Shown here piece after piece: positions 30,244-39,741 of a stretch of 64,000 bases of DNA. A program made the translations under genes and the position numbers. The DNA comes from Salinispirillum sp. LH 10-3-1 (GTDB lineage Bacteria; Pseudomonadota; Gammaproteobacteria; Pseudomonadales; Natronospirillaceae). Positions within the stretch are counted from its first letter, which is position 1, and each line of letters starts with the position of its first letter. The stretch lies in assembly GCF_030643825.1 (NCBI RefSeq), contig NZ_CP101717.1, positions 1-64,000 of the forward strand, in the 5' to 3' direction. The notes below the pieces were generated by a model, which was not told where the DNA came from, did not search any database, and worked only from the letters and a program-made list of their open reading frames with translations.

Positions 30244-30257
30244 ATCAATGACTTACG
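30241..30257 (-). promoter_or_regulatory. Degenerate GacA-box-like palindrome
   Basis: Minus strand CGTAAG-N5-GATACA, compared with the GacA/UvrY upstream activating sequence TGTAAG-N6-CTTACA: 5/6 and 4/6 matches, with the spacer one base short. It is centred about 68 bases before the presumed start of the candidate RNA, close to where GacA boxes lie in rsmX/Y/Z promoters. Weak on sequence alone. Confidence 0.25.
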
Positions 30258-30393
30258 GGCGTCTTTTCGGGGCCGAAGCTGTAAAAATTGCCAAAATCGA
30301 CACGATAGCGCGCGTCAACTATCATTGTCGCTCTCTCGGTGCGTTATAAAGCGTGCCGATGGCGATTCTGCTACAAGCCGCTATAGTCCGATA

Positions 30394-30414
30394 ACCCAAG
30401 CGCAATCGTTGGGT
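30394..30414. promoter_or_regulatory. Operator-like inverted repeat before the tandem-HTH gene
   Basis: ACCCAA (30394-30399), 9 bases, TTGGGT (30409-30414), ending 21 bases before the ATG. Such a site could serve autoregulation by the HTH protein. The arms are short and no other copy was located. Confidence 0.3.
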
Positions 30415-30435
30415 GAGCGATTCAGAGGATAAGGC

Positions 30436-31290
30436 ATGTCAAACAATAAGCTGGAGCCAGTGCGAGAGCAAATTCTTGCCCAATTCTCACCACGTGAGGT
30501 CAATTTCGCTGAGTTAGAAGTGGGGCTAGACCAGCTTTATGGATCCAACCTTAAGCGCAGTCGCTTGGCGTTAGGCTGGAGCCAAGAGAAAACGGCTGCA
30601 GAGATCGGTGTTTCGTTGTCGCAGTACCGTAAGTACGAAAGCGGCAGCGACTATGCGCGCATGGGTACCACCGCGCGTTATATGATGCGCACGGGCGTGC
30701 CTTTTCAGTATTTCTTTTTAGGTGGTGGTTACGACTACCTGTTTTCGTCGTTGACCATTCGTGCTGATTTGCTGCAGATGCAGATATTTGTTGGTCAAAG
30801 CAACGACAGAGAGTTCAACCATTTTGTCCACCTCTTGTCAGAGATGCTGGAAGTTCCTTTGCCTACGCCCTTGGACACCGATGGCCTCATCTGGCCGAGT
30901 CGGCAAGAAGTAGCGGCAGAGATTGATGGCTACTACGCCATGGTGGCGGAGGGTCTGCGCAGCTTCCGAGACGTACTACATATTCCACAAGATATGGTTG
31001 CTGACCTGCTGGGCATTGCCTCATCGACCATGGGCAACTATGAGCGCGCCAGCAATGAGCCGCACTTTAACGTCATCATGGCGTTGCGCTTATGGGCAGC
31101 AACCGGTGTTAACCCGCTGTGGTTAACCTACGGTAGTCACTTTTTTAACATGCGTATGTTGCAACACAAGCGTATGGAATACCTGTGTCAGATGCTGCAT
31201 GGCTTGCCCGTGCCGGCACTGCCAAACCTAACGCAGGCGGTAGTCGCCTTGGGAACCTTGCGGGCTGACGTTCGAGGCTCGCGCAGTTGA
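30436..31290 (+). CDS. Tandem XRE-type helix-turn-helix regulator
   Basis: A 284-residue protein, not a family I can name, with two Cro/CI-type HTH units and an evident internal duplication. Unit 1 (about 38-100) reads LKRSRLALGWSQEKTAAEIGV and ends TGVPFQYFFLGGGY. Unit 2 (about 173-234) reads LRSFRDVLHIPQDMVADLLGI and ends TGVNPLWLTYGS. Both keep the Q of helix 2 and the YE(S/R) after helix 3. No ligand or membrane domain is seen. AGAGGATAAGG precedes the ATG. It probably binds DNA as a pseudo-dimer. It sits next to the candidate regulatory RNA and upstream of yheV-pur, but no target is shown. Confidence 0.85.
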   Translation: MSNNKLEPVREQILAQFSPREVNFAELEVGLDQLYGSNLKRSRLALGWSQEKTAAEIGVSLSQYRKYESGSDYARMGTTARYMMRTGVPFQYFFLGGGYDYLFSSLTIRADLLQMQIFVGQSNDREFNHFVHLLSEMLEVPLPTPLDTDGLIWPSRQEVAAEIDGYYAMVAEGLRSFRDVLHIPQDMVADLLGIASSTMGNYERASNEPHFNVIMALRLWAATGVNPLWLTYGSHFFNMRMLQHKRMEYLCQMLHGLPVPALPNLTQAVVALGTLRADVRGSRS

Positions 31291-31299
31291 GGTAGTCTT

Positions 31300-31308
31300 T
31301 GCTATACT
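31300..31308 (+). promoter_or_regulatory. Extended -10 promoter for yheV-purEK
   Basis: TGCTATACT, an extended -10 box, lies 10 bases after the HTH gene stop and 29 bases before the yheV ATG. The -35 region has no clear hexamer, as is usual for extended -10 promoters. Confidence 0.4.
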
Positions 31309-31336
31309 CGCCCTCCTTTTTTCAGGCAGGCACATC

Positions 31337-31576
31337 ATGGTCAAGCGATTCATTGCGGGTGCAGTCTGTCCATCTTGTGGGGCAAAAGACTCACTACGCA
31401 TGGAATATATGAACGACGGTGCCGATATGGTACGTGACTGCGTCGATTGCGGTTTCACCGACACACTCAATGCTGAGGCGTCGTCAGCGACGCTGCCCGG
31501 TACGCGGGTCGAAGCCGCACCGCGTGACGATGACCGGCAGGTGATTCGTATCATGCCTCCGACCAAGCCTAAATAA
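31337..31576 (+). CDS. yheV: YheV family zinc-ribbon protein
   Basis: A 79-residue protein with one zinc ribbon formed by Cys11/Cys14 (CPSC) and Cys35/Cys38 (CVDC). It begins [17 protein letters not shown] and contains the RDCVDCGF segment typical of the YheV/DUF2387 family, whose biochemical role is unknown. The C-terminal tail is polar and probably disordered. In E. coli yheV lies by kefB, and in Pseudomonas its homologue lies by prlC, so its place before purE here is a different context. It is 26 bases before purE and likely co-transcribed. Confidence 0.88.
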   Translation: MVKRFIAGAVCPSCGAKDSLRMEYMNDGADMVRDCVDCGFTDTLNAEASSATLPGTRVEAAPRDDDRQVIRIMPPTKPK

Positions 31577-31602
31577 CCTTACTAGCAATTAGGAGAGAGC
31601 GA

Positions 31603-32094
31603 ATGACGCCATTGGTTGGTGTAATCATGGGTTCACAGTCCGACTGGGATACCATGGAACACACAGTAGACACCTTGAAGGCCTTAGGCATCCCCTATGA
31701 GGCTAAGGTTGTGTCGGCGCATCGAACCCCCGATTTACTGTTTGAGTATGCCGAGACCGCCTATGCGCGTGGGCTACAGGTTATTATCGCCGGTGCCGGT
31801 GGTGCAGCGCACTTGCCCGGTATGTGTGCGGCGAAAACGCATTTACCGGTATTTGGTGTACCTGTGCAGTCGAAAGCGTTGAACGGTATGGATTCCTTGC
31901 TCAGTATCGTTCAAATGCCAGCGGGCATACCGACGGGTACCCTGGCCATTGGGCGTGCCGGAGCCATCAATGCGGCGCTATTGGCGGCGGCGGTGTTGAG
32001 CAATCACTCGGACGATATTCGTACCGCGTTGGTGGCGTTTCGCGCCGCACAAACCGAAAAAGTCCTGAGCAATCCGCTGCCAGGTCAGGCGTAA
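31603..32094 (+). CDS. purE: 5-(carboxyamino)imidazole ribonucleotide mutase
   Basis: PurE (class I) moves the carboxyl group of N5-CAIR to give CAIR in purine synthesis. The N-terminal [26 protein letters not shown] and [11 protein letters not shown] are the substrate-binding motifs. Length 163 is typical. AGGAG lies 8 bases before the ATG. purK follows after 12 bases, so the pair of enzymes that replaces a one-step carboxylase is made together. Confidence 0.97.
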   Translation: MTPLVGVIMGSQSDWDTMEHTVDTLKALGIPYEAKVVSAHRTPDLLFEYAETAYARGLQVIIAGAGGAAHLPGMCAAKTHLPVFGVPVQSKALNGMDSLLSIVQMPAGIPTGTLAIGRAGAINAALLAAAVLSNHSDDIRTALVAFRAAQTEKVLSNPLPGQA

Positions 32095-32106
32095 TATAGG
32101 TTGGCT

Positions 32107-33210
32107 ATGAAAAAGACTTTAGGCATCGTTGGGGCCGGGCAGCTGGGGCGTATGATGGCGTTGGCCGCCGCCCCATTAAACATTCGTTGTGTCTTTTTAG
32201 ACCCCGCGCGTGACGCCTGTGCGAGTGCTTATGGCGACCAGCTGGTGGCGGACTACGATGACTTGGAGGCCGCAACAGTGCTCGCAGGCCAGGCGGACGC
32301 CGCTACCTTTGAGTTTGAAAATGTACCACCCTCCACGGTTGCGGCGATTGCCGAACAGATTCCTGCTTATCCGCCAGCGCTGGCCTTGGCGACTTCGCGT
32401 GATCGCTGGTTGGAAAAGTCGATGTTTCAACGCTTGAATATTCCTATCCCGCCCATTGCGCGGGTTGATAGTCAGTCTGCGTTGGTGGCGGCGGTGCAGG
32501 ATATCGGTTTGCCTGCTGTCTTAAAGACCCGCACCATGGGCTACGACGGCAAGGGGCAGAAAGTACTGCGCCATGCCGCCGATCTAGAAAACGCGGTGGC
32601 TGAATTGGGCAATGTACCCTTGATTTTAGAAGGCTTCATTGCTTTCGATGACGAGCTGTCCTGCGTTGCAGTGCGTTCGGCCGATGGCGACTTTAAATGC
32701 TACGATCTGGTGTTGAACGAACATCAAGACGGCATACTCTACCGTTCGGCACCGCAGGCTACACATTCTCTACAGGGCCACGCCGCCGATTATGTAAAAC
32801 GGGTAATGGAAGAGTTGCAATACGTCGGCGTGATGGCGTTTGAATTCTTCCGGTTGGGTGACAGCTTGATGGCCAACGAAATCGCTCCCCGCGTACACAA
32901 TTCGGGGCATTGGACCATTGAAGGGGCTGAAACCAGTCAATTTGAAAACCATGTGCGAGCGGTCTGTGGTTTGCCACTGGGCGATGTTGCGACACGCGGC
33001 GCTGTGACCATGCTGAACGTCTTTGGTGGGCATCCGGACATTGGCGGGTTGCTGCGGTTACCTGGCGTGCATTGGCACGACTACGACAAGGCTCCGCGTC
33101 CCGGCCGTAAACTCGGGCATGTCACTGTAACGGCGGCTGACCCCGCTACCTTACAGATACGCGTTGCCGCTGCCGAGCAATGCCTGCGTAACGATCGTGG
33201 TGTGGCATGA
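32107..33210 (+). CDS. purK: 5-(carboxyamino)imidazole ribonucleotide synthase
   Basis: PurK is an ATP-grasp enzyme that carboxylates AIR to N5-CAIR using bicarbonate and ATP. The N-terminus GIVGAGQLGRMMA, the TRTMGYDGKGQ nucleotide loop and NEIAPRVHNSGHWTIEG are diagnostic. ATG 32107 is chosen over the upstream in-frame TTG at 32101 because the latter falls directly on the presumed ribosome site. The stop overlaps the next gene by 4 bases. Confidence 0.96.
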   Translation: MKKTLGIVGAGQLGRMMALAAAPLNIRCVFLDPARDACASAYGDQLVADYDDLEAATVLAGQADAATFEFENVPPSTVAAIAEQIPAYPPALALATSRDRWLEKSMFQRLNIPIPPIARVDSQSALVAAVQDIGLPAVLKTRTMGYDGKGQKVLRHAADLENAVAELGNVPLILEGFIAFDDELSCVAVRSADGDFKCYDLVLNEHQDGILYRSAPQATHSLQGHAADYVKRVMEELQYVGVMAFEFFRLGDSLMANEIAPRVHNSGHWTIEGAETSQFENHVRAVCGLPLGDVATRGAVTMLNVFGGHPDIGGLLRLPGVHWHDYDKAPRPGRKLGHVTVTAADPATLQIRVAAAEQCLRNDRGVA

Positions 33211-33752
33211 AGGCCAGCCAGATGAAGTTGGGGCGCTCGCAGAAGGTCACCTTGGCCGTGCTGCTGGTGTTGATGGGGGTGTTCTATTATCTGCAATGGC
33301 CTACCCGGGTGCGTCCAGTCCCGACGCCGGACATTGCCGTACAGTTGCCGGTTTCCGGTTACACCGTCTGGTTTGAACGAGAGCCCAGCCGTGAGGAGCA
33401 CGTTGCCGCAGGTGCTTTAACCGGCCCGCAGCAGGCTACCAACTGGCAAGTTAATCACCGTGGTATCAATATGTTGGTGCAGGAACTGGTGTATTCAGAG
33501 GGCGTACTCGAGCAGCGGATGCGTCAAGTAATGAGCGACGCCATAGCCGCTGACCAAGCGGGTTTTGAAGGCCAGCTTATCAGCCATCACAGCCAAGGTG
33601 ATGCACAGGTCTACCGCCTGCAGCAAGAAGGCGGACGCACCTTTGTCGGCGTGCTCATGGTCCACCCTCCTGCGCTCGTGAAGGTGGGTATCGTGTACAC
33701 CGGCAGCGAGCGCGCAGCCCGGGCGCAAGCGATTCTGGAAAAGCTACTGTAA
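33207..33752 (+). CDS. Membrane-anchored protein of unknown function
   Basis: A 181-residue protein that I do not recognise. It has one hydrophobic segment (about 14-31, LAVLLVLMGVFYYL) after a basic start, then a soluble domain of mixed alpha/beta character probably facing the periplasm. No cysteine, lipobox or catalytic motif is visible. It overlaps purK by 4 bases (ATGA), so it is translationally coupled to purine genes, though it need not act in purine synthesis. No terminator lies between it and mnmG, but mnmG has its own promoter. Confidence 0.7.
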   Translation: MKASQMKLGRSQKVTLAVLLVLMGVFYYLQWPTRVRPVPTPDIAVQLPVSGYTVWFEREPSREEHVAAGALTGPQQATNWQVNHRGINMLVQELVYSEGVLEQRMRQVMSDAIAADQAGFEGQLISHHSQGDAQVYRLQQEGGRTFVGVLMVHPPALVKVGIVYTGSERAARAQAILEKLL

Positions 33753-33814
33753 GTTCAATGGCGGTATAAGTCGGTGCGCACTGACTAAGCGGTGAAAACA
33801 AGTTCAGCTAATGG

Positions 33815-33842
33815 TTTATTGGTCATTTTTTATCCGTATAAT
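33815..33842 (+). promoter_or_regulatory. Promoter for mnmG-rsmG
   Basis: A perfect -10 TATAAT (33837-33842) with TTTATT (33815-33820) 16 bp upstream as a poor -35. It lies about 30 bases before the mnmG ribosome site. Confidence 0.5.
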
Positions 33843-33878
33843 ACGTCCCCCCTGTAATTTCTCGATCCGAGGTTGTGT

Positions 33879-35765
33879 GTGAATTTTCCAACTCAGTTTG
33901 ATGTCATTGTCATCGGCGGTGGCCATGCCGGTACCGAGGCCGCATTAGCGGCGGCGCGCATGGGTGCGCAGACCCTGTTATTGACGCACAACATCGAGAC
34001 CGTAGGGGTGATGTCCTGCAATCCCGCCATTGGCGGTATTGGCAAAAGTCATTTGGTGAAGGAAATCGACGCCATGGGCGGTGCCATGGCACGCGCCACC
34101 GACCGAGCGGGCATTCAGTTTCGCGTACTCAACAGCCGCAAAGGCCCAGCCGTTCGTGCTACGCGAGCCCAGGCCGACCGCAACCTATATCGTATGGCGA
34201 TTCGCGATATCGTGGAGCAGCAAGAGAATCTCTTTGTTTTTCAGCAAGCTGCTGACGACCTCATCATTGAACAAGACCGCGTGAGTGGCGTCGTGACGCA
34301 GACCGGTATTCGCATTAAGGGCCATACCGTCGTCCTGACGGCCGGCACCTTTCTCGGTGGCCGCATTCATGTGGGTATGGACAACTATCAGGGTGGCCGC
34401 ATGGGCGATGCGCCCGCCAACAAGCTAGCCGAACGCTTGCGTGCATTGCCGTTTAAGGTTGGCCGCTTAAAAACGGGTACGCCAGCACGCATCGATGCAC
34501 GTACGGTAGACTTCAGTGTGATGGATGAACAAGCGGGTGATACGCCGCTGCCAGTGATGTCCTATCTGGGCAAAGTCGAAGAGCACCCGCGCCAAGTCAG
34601 TTGCTATGTCACGCACACCAGCGAAGCCACGCACGACATCATTCGCAGCAACCTAGACAAATCCCCCATGTACGCGGGCGTGATAGACGGTATTGGGCCA
34701 CGTTATTGCCCGTCCATCGAAGATAAGGTAGTACGCTTCGCCGACAAATCATCGCACCAAATTTTTGTCGAGCCGGAAGGCCTGACCTCTTACGAATTAT
34801 ATCCCAACGGTATCTCAACCAGTCTGCCGTTTGACGTCCAGGTGCAGTTTATTCGCACCATGAAAGGGTTTGAAAACGCCCACATGACGCGGCCCGGCTA
34901 CGCCATTGAGTATGACTTCTTCGATCCACAAGACTTATCGCACTGGATGGAAACGCGCTACGTGAAAAACCTGTTCTTCGCCGGACAGATCAACGGCACC
35001 ACCGGGTATGAAGAGGCCGGAGCGCAGGGTTTGCTGGCCGGTATTAATGCCGCTTTGCGCGCGCGCGATACTGCGCCTTGGTACCCGTTGCGCGACCAAG
35101 CGTACATCGGGGTGTTGATGGATGATCTGATCACCATGGGCACCAAAGAGCCTTATCGTATGTTCACCAGCCGCGCCGAATACCGTTTGTTGCTGCGTGA
35201 GGACAACGCTGATCAGCGCCTGACCGAACAGGCGCGCGAACTGGGCTTGGTTGACGAAGAGCGATGGGCAGCGTTCTGCAGCAAACAGGAAGCGATTGTC
35301 GGCGAAACAGCGCGTATAGCGGCGACTTGGGTACGCCCTGATACACCGGAAGGCGACCGTGTGAAGACGCTGATAGGGCAGCCTCTGCGCCATGAATACT
35401 CGCTGCGCGATCTGCTCAAACGACCAGAAGTAACTTACGGCGACCTGGCTGAGCTGGCAAGTGACCACCCTGCGTTGCCGGATGATGTCACCGAGCAGGT
35501 TGAGATTGCCGTGAAGTACGAAGGCTATATTAAGCGGCAGCAAGATGAAATCGATCAGCTGCGTAAGCATGAGCATACCGCGTTGCCGGACGATTTAGAT
35601 TACACCGCCATCAGTGGATTATCAAACGAGGTACGTCAGAAGCTGCAACAGGTGCGTCCCACCACCTTGGCGCAGGCAGGTCGCATCTCCGGTGTCACAC
35701 CCGCCGCCGTTTCTTTATTGCTGGTGCACCTGAAAAAGCACTCGGCCATGCGGAAGACGGCCTGA
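33879..35765 (+). CDS. mnmG: tRNA uridine 5-carboxymethylaminomethyl modification enzyme MnmG (GidA)
   Basis: MnmG, with MnmE, installs the cmnm5 group on U34 of certain tRNAs using FAD. The FAD-binding [21 protein letters not shown], the block [20 protein letters not shown]-like region, and [17 protein letters not shown] are hallmarks. GTG at 33879 is chosen because CCGAGG (33867-33872) lies 6 bases upstream; the alternative in-frame TTG at 33873 has no spacing at all. The protein is then 628 residues, the usual size. rsmG follows after one base. The partner mnmE, often adjacent, is not in this window. Confidence 0.96.
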   Translation: MNFPTQFDVIVIGGGHAGTEAALAAARMGAQTLLLTHNIETVGVMSCNPAIGGIGKSHLVKEIDAMGGAMARATDRAGIQFRVLNSRKGPAVRATRAQADRNLYRMAIRDIVEQQENLFVFQQAADDLIIEQDRVSGVVTQTGIRIKGHTVVLTAGTFLGGRIHVGMDNYQGGRMGDAPANKLAERLRALPFKVGRLKTGTPARIDARTVDFSVMDEQAGDTPLPVMSYLGKVEEHPRQVSCYVTHTSEATHDIIRSNLDKSPMYAGVIDGIGPRYCPSIEDKVVRFADKSSHQIFVEPEGLTSYELYPNGISTSLPFDVQVQFIRTMKGFENAHMTRPGYAIEYDFFDPQDLSHWMETRYVKNLFFAGQINGTTGYEEAGAQGLLAGINAALRARDTAPWYPLRDQAYIGVLMDDLITMGTKEPYRMFTSRAEYRLLLREDNADQRLTEQARELGLVDEERWAAFCSKQEAIVGETARIAATWVRPDTPEGDRVKTLIGQPLRHEYSLRDLLKRPEVTYGDLAELASDHPALPDDVTEQVEIAVKYEGYIKRQQDEIDQLRKHEHTALPDDLDYTAISGLSNEVRQKLQQVRPTTLAQAGRISGVTPAAVSLLLVHLKKHSAMRKTA

Positions 35766-35766
35766 T

Positions 35767-36393
35767 ATGAGCCTACCGTATAAAGACGTGTTGTCGCAGG
35801 CCATCGATCAGCTGGCCATAGCGCTGGATGATGCTCAGGTGGACCAGCTGTTGGCGTATCATGCTGGCCTGATCAAATGGAACAAGGCTTATAATTTGAC
35901 CGCCGTGCGTGACCCTATGGCCATGGTGCAGCGGCACCTGATTGACAGTTTAAGCATTCTGCCGTTTCTGCCCGCTGGTCGCTTGCTGGATGTGGGTACT
36001 GGTGGCGGTTTGCCCGGTATCGTGGTCGCCATTGCGCGGCCCGATATCACGGTGACTTTGCTCGACAGCAATGGCAAAAAAATTCGCTTTTTGCGCCAGA
36101 TGACGATGGAGCTGGGGTTAAAATCAGTTGCAACCATACAGAGTCGTGTGGAATCCTACAGCGCTGAACCCTTTGACGTGATCACCAGTCGAGCCTTTGC
36201 TACCTTGGCCGATATGGTGGCTTGGTCGCGCCATTTGTTGGCGCCAGACGGTCAGTTCATTGCCATGAAAGGGCTCTACCCGGATGAGGAGCTGGCGGCG
36301 CTGCCCGCAGATATTCACGTAACCAGCGTTCGGCAATTGCAGGTGCCCGGTGCCGATGGTCAGCGACATCTGGTAGTTTTGGGCGCGGCGTAA
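35767..36393 (+). CDS. rsmG: 16S rRNA (guanine(527)-N(7))-methyltransferase RsmG
   Basis: RsmG (GidB) methylates G527 of 16S rRNA; its loss gives low-level streptomycin resistance in several bacteria. The SAM-binding motif LDVGTGGGLPGIVVAI and the downstream TSRAFATLADMV are typical. Length 208 is normal. It starts one base after the mnmG stop and precedes parA, the classical gidA-gidB-parA-parB order. Confidence 0.96.
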   Translation: MSLPYKDVLSQAIDQLAIALDDAQVDQLLAYHAGLIKWNKAYNLTAVRDPMAMVQRHLIDSLSILPFLPAGRLLDVGTGGGLPGIVVAIARPDITVTLLDSNGKKIRFLRQMTMELGLKSVATIQSRVESYSAEPFDVITSRAFATLADMVAWSRHLLAPDGQFIAMKGLYPDEELAALPADIHVTSVRQLQVPGADGQRHLVVLGAA

Positions 36394-36460
36394 ACTGGGC
36401 AGCGGTAAACATAGAATTCATCGGTCGTTCATAGCACCGGCTACAGTATCGGAGTGTTGC

Positions 36461-37246
36461 ATGAAGAAAATCATCGCCGTCACCAACCAAAAAGGTGGGG
36501 TAGGGAAGACGACCACGGCAATTAACCTCGCGGCGTCCTTGGTCGCAACCAAGCGTAAAGTATTGCTGGTGGATATGGACCCGCAAGGTAATGCAACCAT
36601 GGGTAGCGGCATCAGTAAAAATGAGCTCGAGTTCCACCTCTACCATGTCTTGATTGAAAAAACCCCGCTCGATAAAGTCATCGTGCACGCCGAGCAGGCG
36701 GGTTACGATATGATTCCTTCGAATGGCGATGTCACGGCGGCGGAAGTTGAGCTGTTGAATGTGGATCAGCGCGAGCATCGCTTGTCGATGGCGTTGGAAA
36801 CCGTGCGTGATCAATATGACATGATCATTCTGGATTGTCCTCCATCGCTTAATATGCTGACGGTTAATGCATTAACCGCTGCCGATGCGGTACTGATTCC
36901 GGTGCAGTGCGAGTACTTTGCTCTTGAAGGTATTGCCGCCTTATTGGACACCATCGAGCAGATTAAAGACGCTACGAATCCCAAGCTGGAAGTCGAGGGT
37001 GTGCTGCGTACCATGTACGATGGCCGCACCAGCCTGACGTCTGATGTGTCGAAGGAATTGCAAAACCATTTTGGCGCACGCCTGTATCGCACGGTAATTC
37101 CGCGCAATATTCGTGTTGCCGAAGCACCATCTTATGGACTCCCGGTGATGCAGTATGATCAGTCGTCACGGGGCGCTTTATCCTATCTGGCCTTGGCTGG
37201 TGAGTTTATTCGTCGTCAAGAAGAAACCCAGGCTACAGCCAATTGA
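36461..37246 (+). CDS. parA: Chromosome partitioning ATPase ParA (Soj)
   Basis: ParA is a deviant Walker ATPase that binds the nucleoid and drives ParB-parS complexes apart. KGGVGKTT (11-18) is the deviant Walker A; the signature lysine Lys11 is present. DMDPQGNATMGSG and LDCPPSLNMLT follow. The short N-terminus without an HTH is the chromosomal (type Ib-like) form, 261 residues. parB follows after 12 bases. Two perfect parS sites in recF complete the system. Confidence 0.97.
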   Translation: MKKIIAVTNQKGGVGKTTTAINLAASLVATKRKVLLVDMDPQGNATMGSGISKNELEFHLYHVLIEKTPLDKVIVHAEQAGYDMIPSNGDVTAAEVELLNVDQREHRLSMALETVRDQYDMIILDCPPSLNMLTVNALTAADAVLIPVQCEYFALEGIAALLDTIEQIKDATNPKLEVEGVLRTMYDGRTSLTSDVSKELQNHFGARLYRTVIPRNIRVAEAPSYGLPVMQYDQSSRGALSYLALAGEFIRRQEETQATAN

Positions 37247-37258
37247 GTACGTTAAGTT

Positions 37259-38182
37259 ATGTCGGTTAAAAAAAGAGGATTAGGGAAAGGCCTGAGTAGC
37301 CTGATCAGCCAGCCTGCGGTGCGGGTAGAAGTGCCGGTAAGCTCGGAATCACACTCAACAGCCCTTGAGCCAACACCCACGGCGGCACGTGTGCCGGACC
37401 CACGCGGCGACCTCAGTTACTTACCATTGGATGCATTGCAGCGTGGGCAGTATCAGCCGCGCCGAGATATGTCATCGGACGGCTTGGAAGAGCTGGCGGC
37501 CTCCATTCGCTCGCAAGGTATCATTGAGCCTATCGTTGTTCGGGCTATAACCTCGGATAAATACGAAATCATTGCCGGTGAACGGCGCTGGCGTGCGGCG
37601 CGGATGGCGGGTCTGGAGTCGGTACCCGCGGTAATCCGCGAAGTCAGCGATGAAGACGCCATTGCCATGGCGCTGATCGAAAACATTCAGCGTGAAGACC
37701 TGAATCCGGTCGAAGAAGCCGTGGCTTTGCAGCGTCTGCAAAAAGAGTTTGAGTTAACTCAGCAAGAAGTGGCAGACATTGTCGGCAAAAAGCGAGCAAC
37801 CGTAGCGAATTTGATGCGCTTGTTGAATCTGACGTCGGAAGTACGCCGCATGCTCGAACACGGCGATATTGAAATGGGCCACGCGCGCGCCATGCTGACC
37901 CTTGAAGGCGCCGATCAAATCCGCATTGCGCAAGAAGTGGTGGCTAAAGGCCTCAACGTGCGGCAAGCCGAGGCCTTAGTAAAGAATCATGCGTTGCGTA
38001 GTAATCATGGCCCGGCAACTAAGCCGCCTGTCGATGCCAATATTCGCAAATTGGAAGACACCTTGGCGGCGCGCATAGGTGCCCCGGTGGCGATCAAGCA
38101 TGGTGCGCAGGGCAAAGGCTCCTTGGTGATCAGTTATAACAGCCTGGATGAGCTGGACGGTATTCTCGATCATCTCAAGTAA
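37259..38182 (+). CDS. parB: Chromosome partitioning protein ParB (Spo0J)
   Basis: ParB binds parS and spreads as a CTP-dependent clamp. The N-terminal ParA-activating basic segment (KKRGLGKGLSSLI), the CTP-binding domain with GERRWRA, the HTH domain (about 145-215, LTQQEVADIVGKKRATVANLMRLL) and a C-terminal dimerisation domain are in the standard order. Length 307 is usual. No good ribosome site precedes the ATG, suggesting coupling to parA. No terminator lies between parB and the atp promoter. Confidence 0.97.
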   Translation: MSVKKRGLGKGLSSLISQPAVRVEVPVSSESHSTALEPTPTAARVPDPRGDLSYLPLDALQRGQYQPRRDMSSDGLEELAASIRSQGIIEPIVVRAITSDKYEIIAGERRWRAARMAGLESVPAVIREVSDEDAIAMALIENIQREDLNPVEEAVALQRLQKEFELTQQEVADIVGKKRATVANLMRLLNLTSEVRRMLEHGDIEMGHARAMLTLEGADQIRIAQEVVAKGLNVRQAEALVKNHALRSNHGPATKPPVDANIRKLEDTLAARIGAPVAIKHGAQGKGSLVISYNSLDELDGILDHLK

Positions 38183-38278
38183 GTAGAGAGAAGGCATTCA
38201 TTACGAGCATAATCGCGACAAGAGTAGAGTATTACCGACACAGATACAGGCGGCTAGGTGTTAAAAGCGAATCAACTA

Positions 38279-38307
38279 TTGATGGTGAGCCTTTGAACAC
38301 CTATACT
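38279..38307 (+). promoter_or_regulatory. Sigma-70 promoter of the atp operon
   Basis: TTGATG (38279-38284), exactly 17 bp, TATACT (38302-38307): 4/6 and 5/6 matches with ideal spacing, about 44 bases before the atpI start. The -35 lies inside one arm of an inverted repeat, TTGATGGT (38279-38286) with ACCATCAA (38325-38332), which would flank the transcription start. Confidence 0.75.
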
Positions 38308-38350
38308 TTCCCGCGCTTTTGATGACCATCAACGAATAGACAGAGGGCCG

Positions 38351-38767
38351 GTGACCGAACATCAGGTGACCACGCAAGCGCAACAAGCGACTGACTTTAA
38401 AAGGCGCATAATAACAGCCAAAGTCGTCGAACTGGTGTCCCTGATGACACTCACTTTGTTAGCGTTCCTAGTGTCCTCAGAGATCGGCATTGCCGTCTTA
38501 TTAGGCGGCTTGCTCTATGCCATACCGCAGTGGGTGTTTTCATTGTTAAGCCTGCGGTTTGTTGGCGCTGAGCAGTCAGTCAGCCTTTTTCTATCCATTG
38601 TGGTCGGCTTTACTGGGAAATTGGTGTTTGTAGCCTTTGGCTGCGCACTCATTTTTACTCGATATCCTGGCGTTGCGGCAGGTTGGCTTATGGCCACACT
38701 GCTCTTCTTTTATGTATATGGCCTGATATTGAGCAGCATTCTAATTCAACTGCCGCCGCGGCGGTAA
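38351..38767 (+). CDS. atpI: ATP synthase subunit I
   Basis: AtpI is a small membrane protein that helps assemble the c-ring or handles Mg2+; it is not part of the final enzyme. The 138-residue protein has four hydrophobic helices (about 27-45, 50-68, 76-98, 105-125). The start is GTG, preceded by AGAGGG. It is the first gene of the atp operon, immediately before atpB, as in E. coli. Confidence 0.88.
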   Translation: MTEHQVTTQAQQATDFKRRIITAKVVELVSLMTLTLLAFLVSSEIGIAVLLGGLLYAIPQWVFSLLSLRFVGAEQSVSLFLSIVVGFTGKLVFVAFGCALIFTRYPGVAAGWLMATLLFFYVYGLILSSILIQLPPRR

Positions 38768-38778
38768 AAGAGGCTTAA

Positions 38779-39648
<870 letters not shown>

Positions 39649-39654
39649 AAAGCA

Positions 39655-39670
39655 GAGGGCTGCGGCCCTC
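39655..39670 (+). promoter_or_regulatory. Hairpin between atpB and atpE
   Basis: GAGGGC-TGCG-GCCCTC, a perfect 6-bp stem 7 bases after the atpB stop, with no T tract. It could stabilise or end processed atpB mRNA upstream of the highly translated atpE. Confidence 0.5.
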
Positions 39671-39703
39671 ATAAGTAAGCGTATTACCTAAGTATTTAAC
39701 CCG

Positions 39704-39735
39704 TTTTAACTTTTAAACTACTGAAACTCTAGGAG
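39704..39735 (+). promoter_or_regulatory. atpE translation-enhancer region
   Basis: TTTTAAC (39704-39710) followed by a second U/A-rich stretch, ACTGAAACTC and AGGAG (39731-39735) before ATG 39742. This closely resembles the U-rich enhancer upstream of E. coli atpE, which allows subunit c to be made in about ten-fold excess over other F0 subunits. Confidence 0.6.
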
Positions 39736-39741
39736 AAAACC

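Larger units (their letters stand above)
30062..30435. other. 374-bp structured gap between ppc and the tandem-HTH gene
   Basis: No protein gene is seen. Bases 30073-30243 contain a run of hairpins: GGATGC/GCATCC, GAGCA/TGCTC, GGTGC/GCACC, CGCTCAA/TTGAGCG, CACCA/TGGTG, CAGTATC/GATACTG and a 20-bp perfect inverted repeat. Read leftwards most of them make sense as a small RNA, listed separately. The right half (30244-30435) carries the upstream region of the HTH gene, with the inverted repeat ACCCAA-N9-TTGGGT; no convincing rightward promoter was found. Confidence 0.8.
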
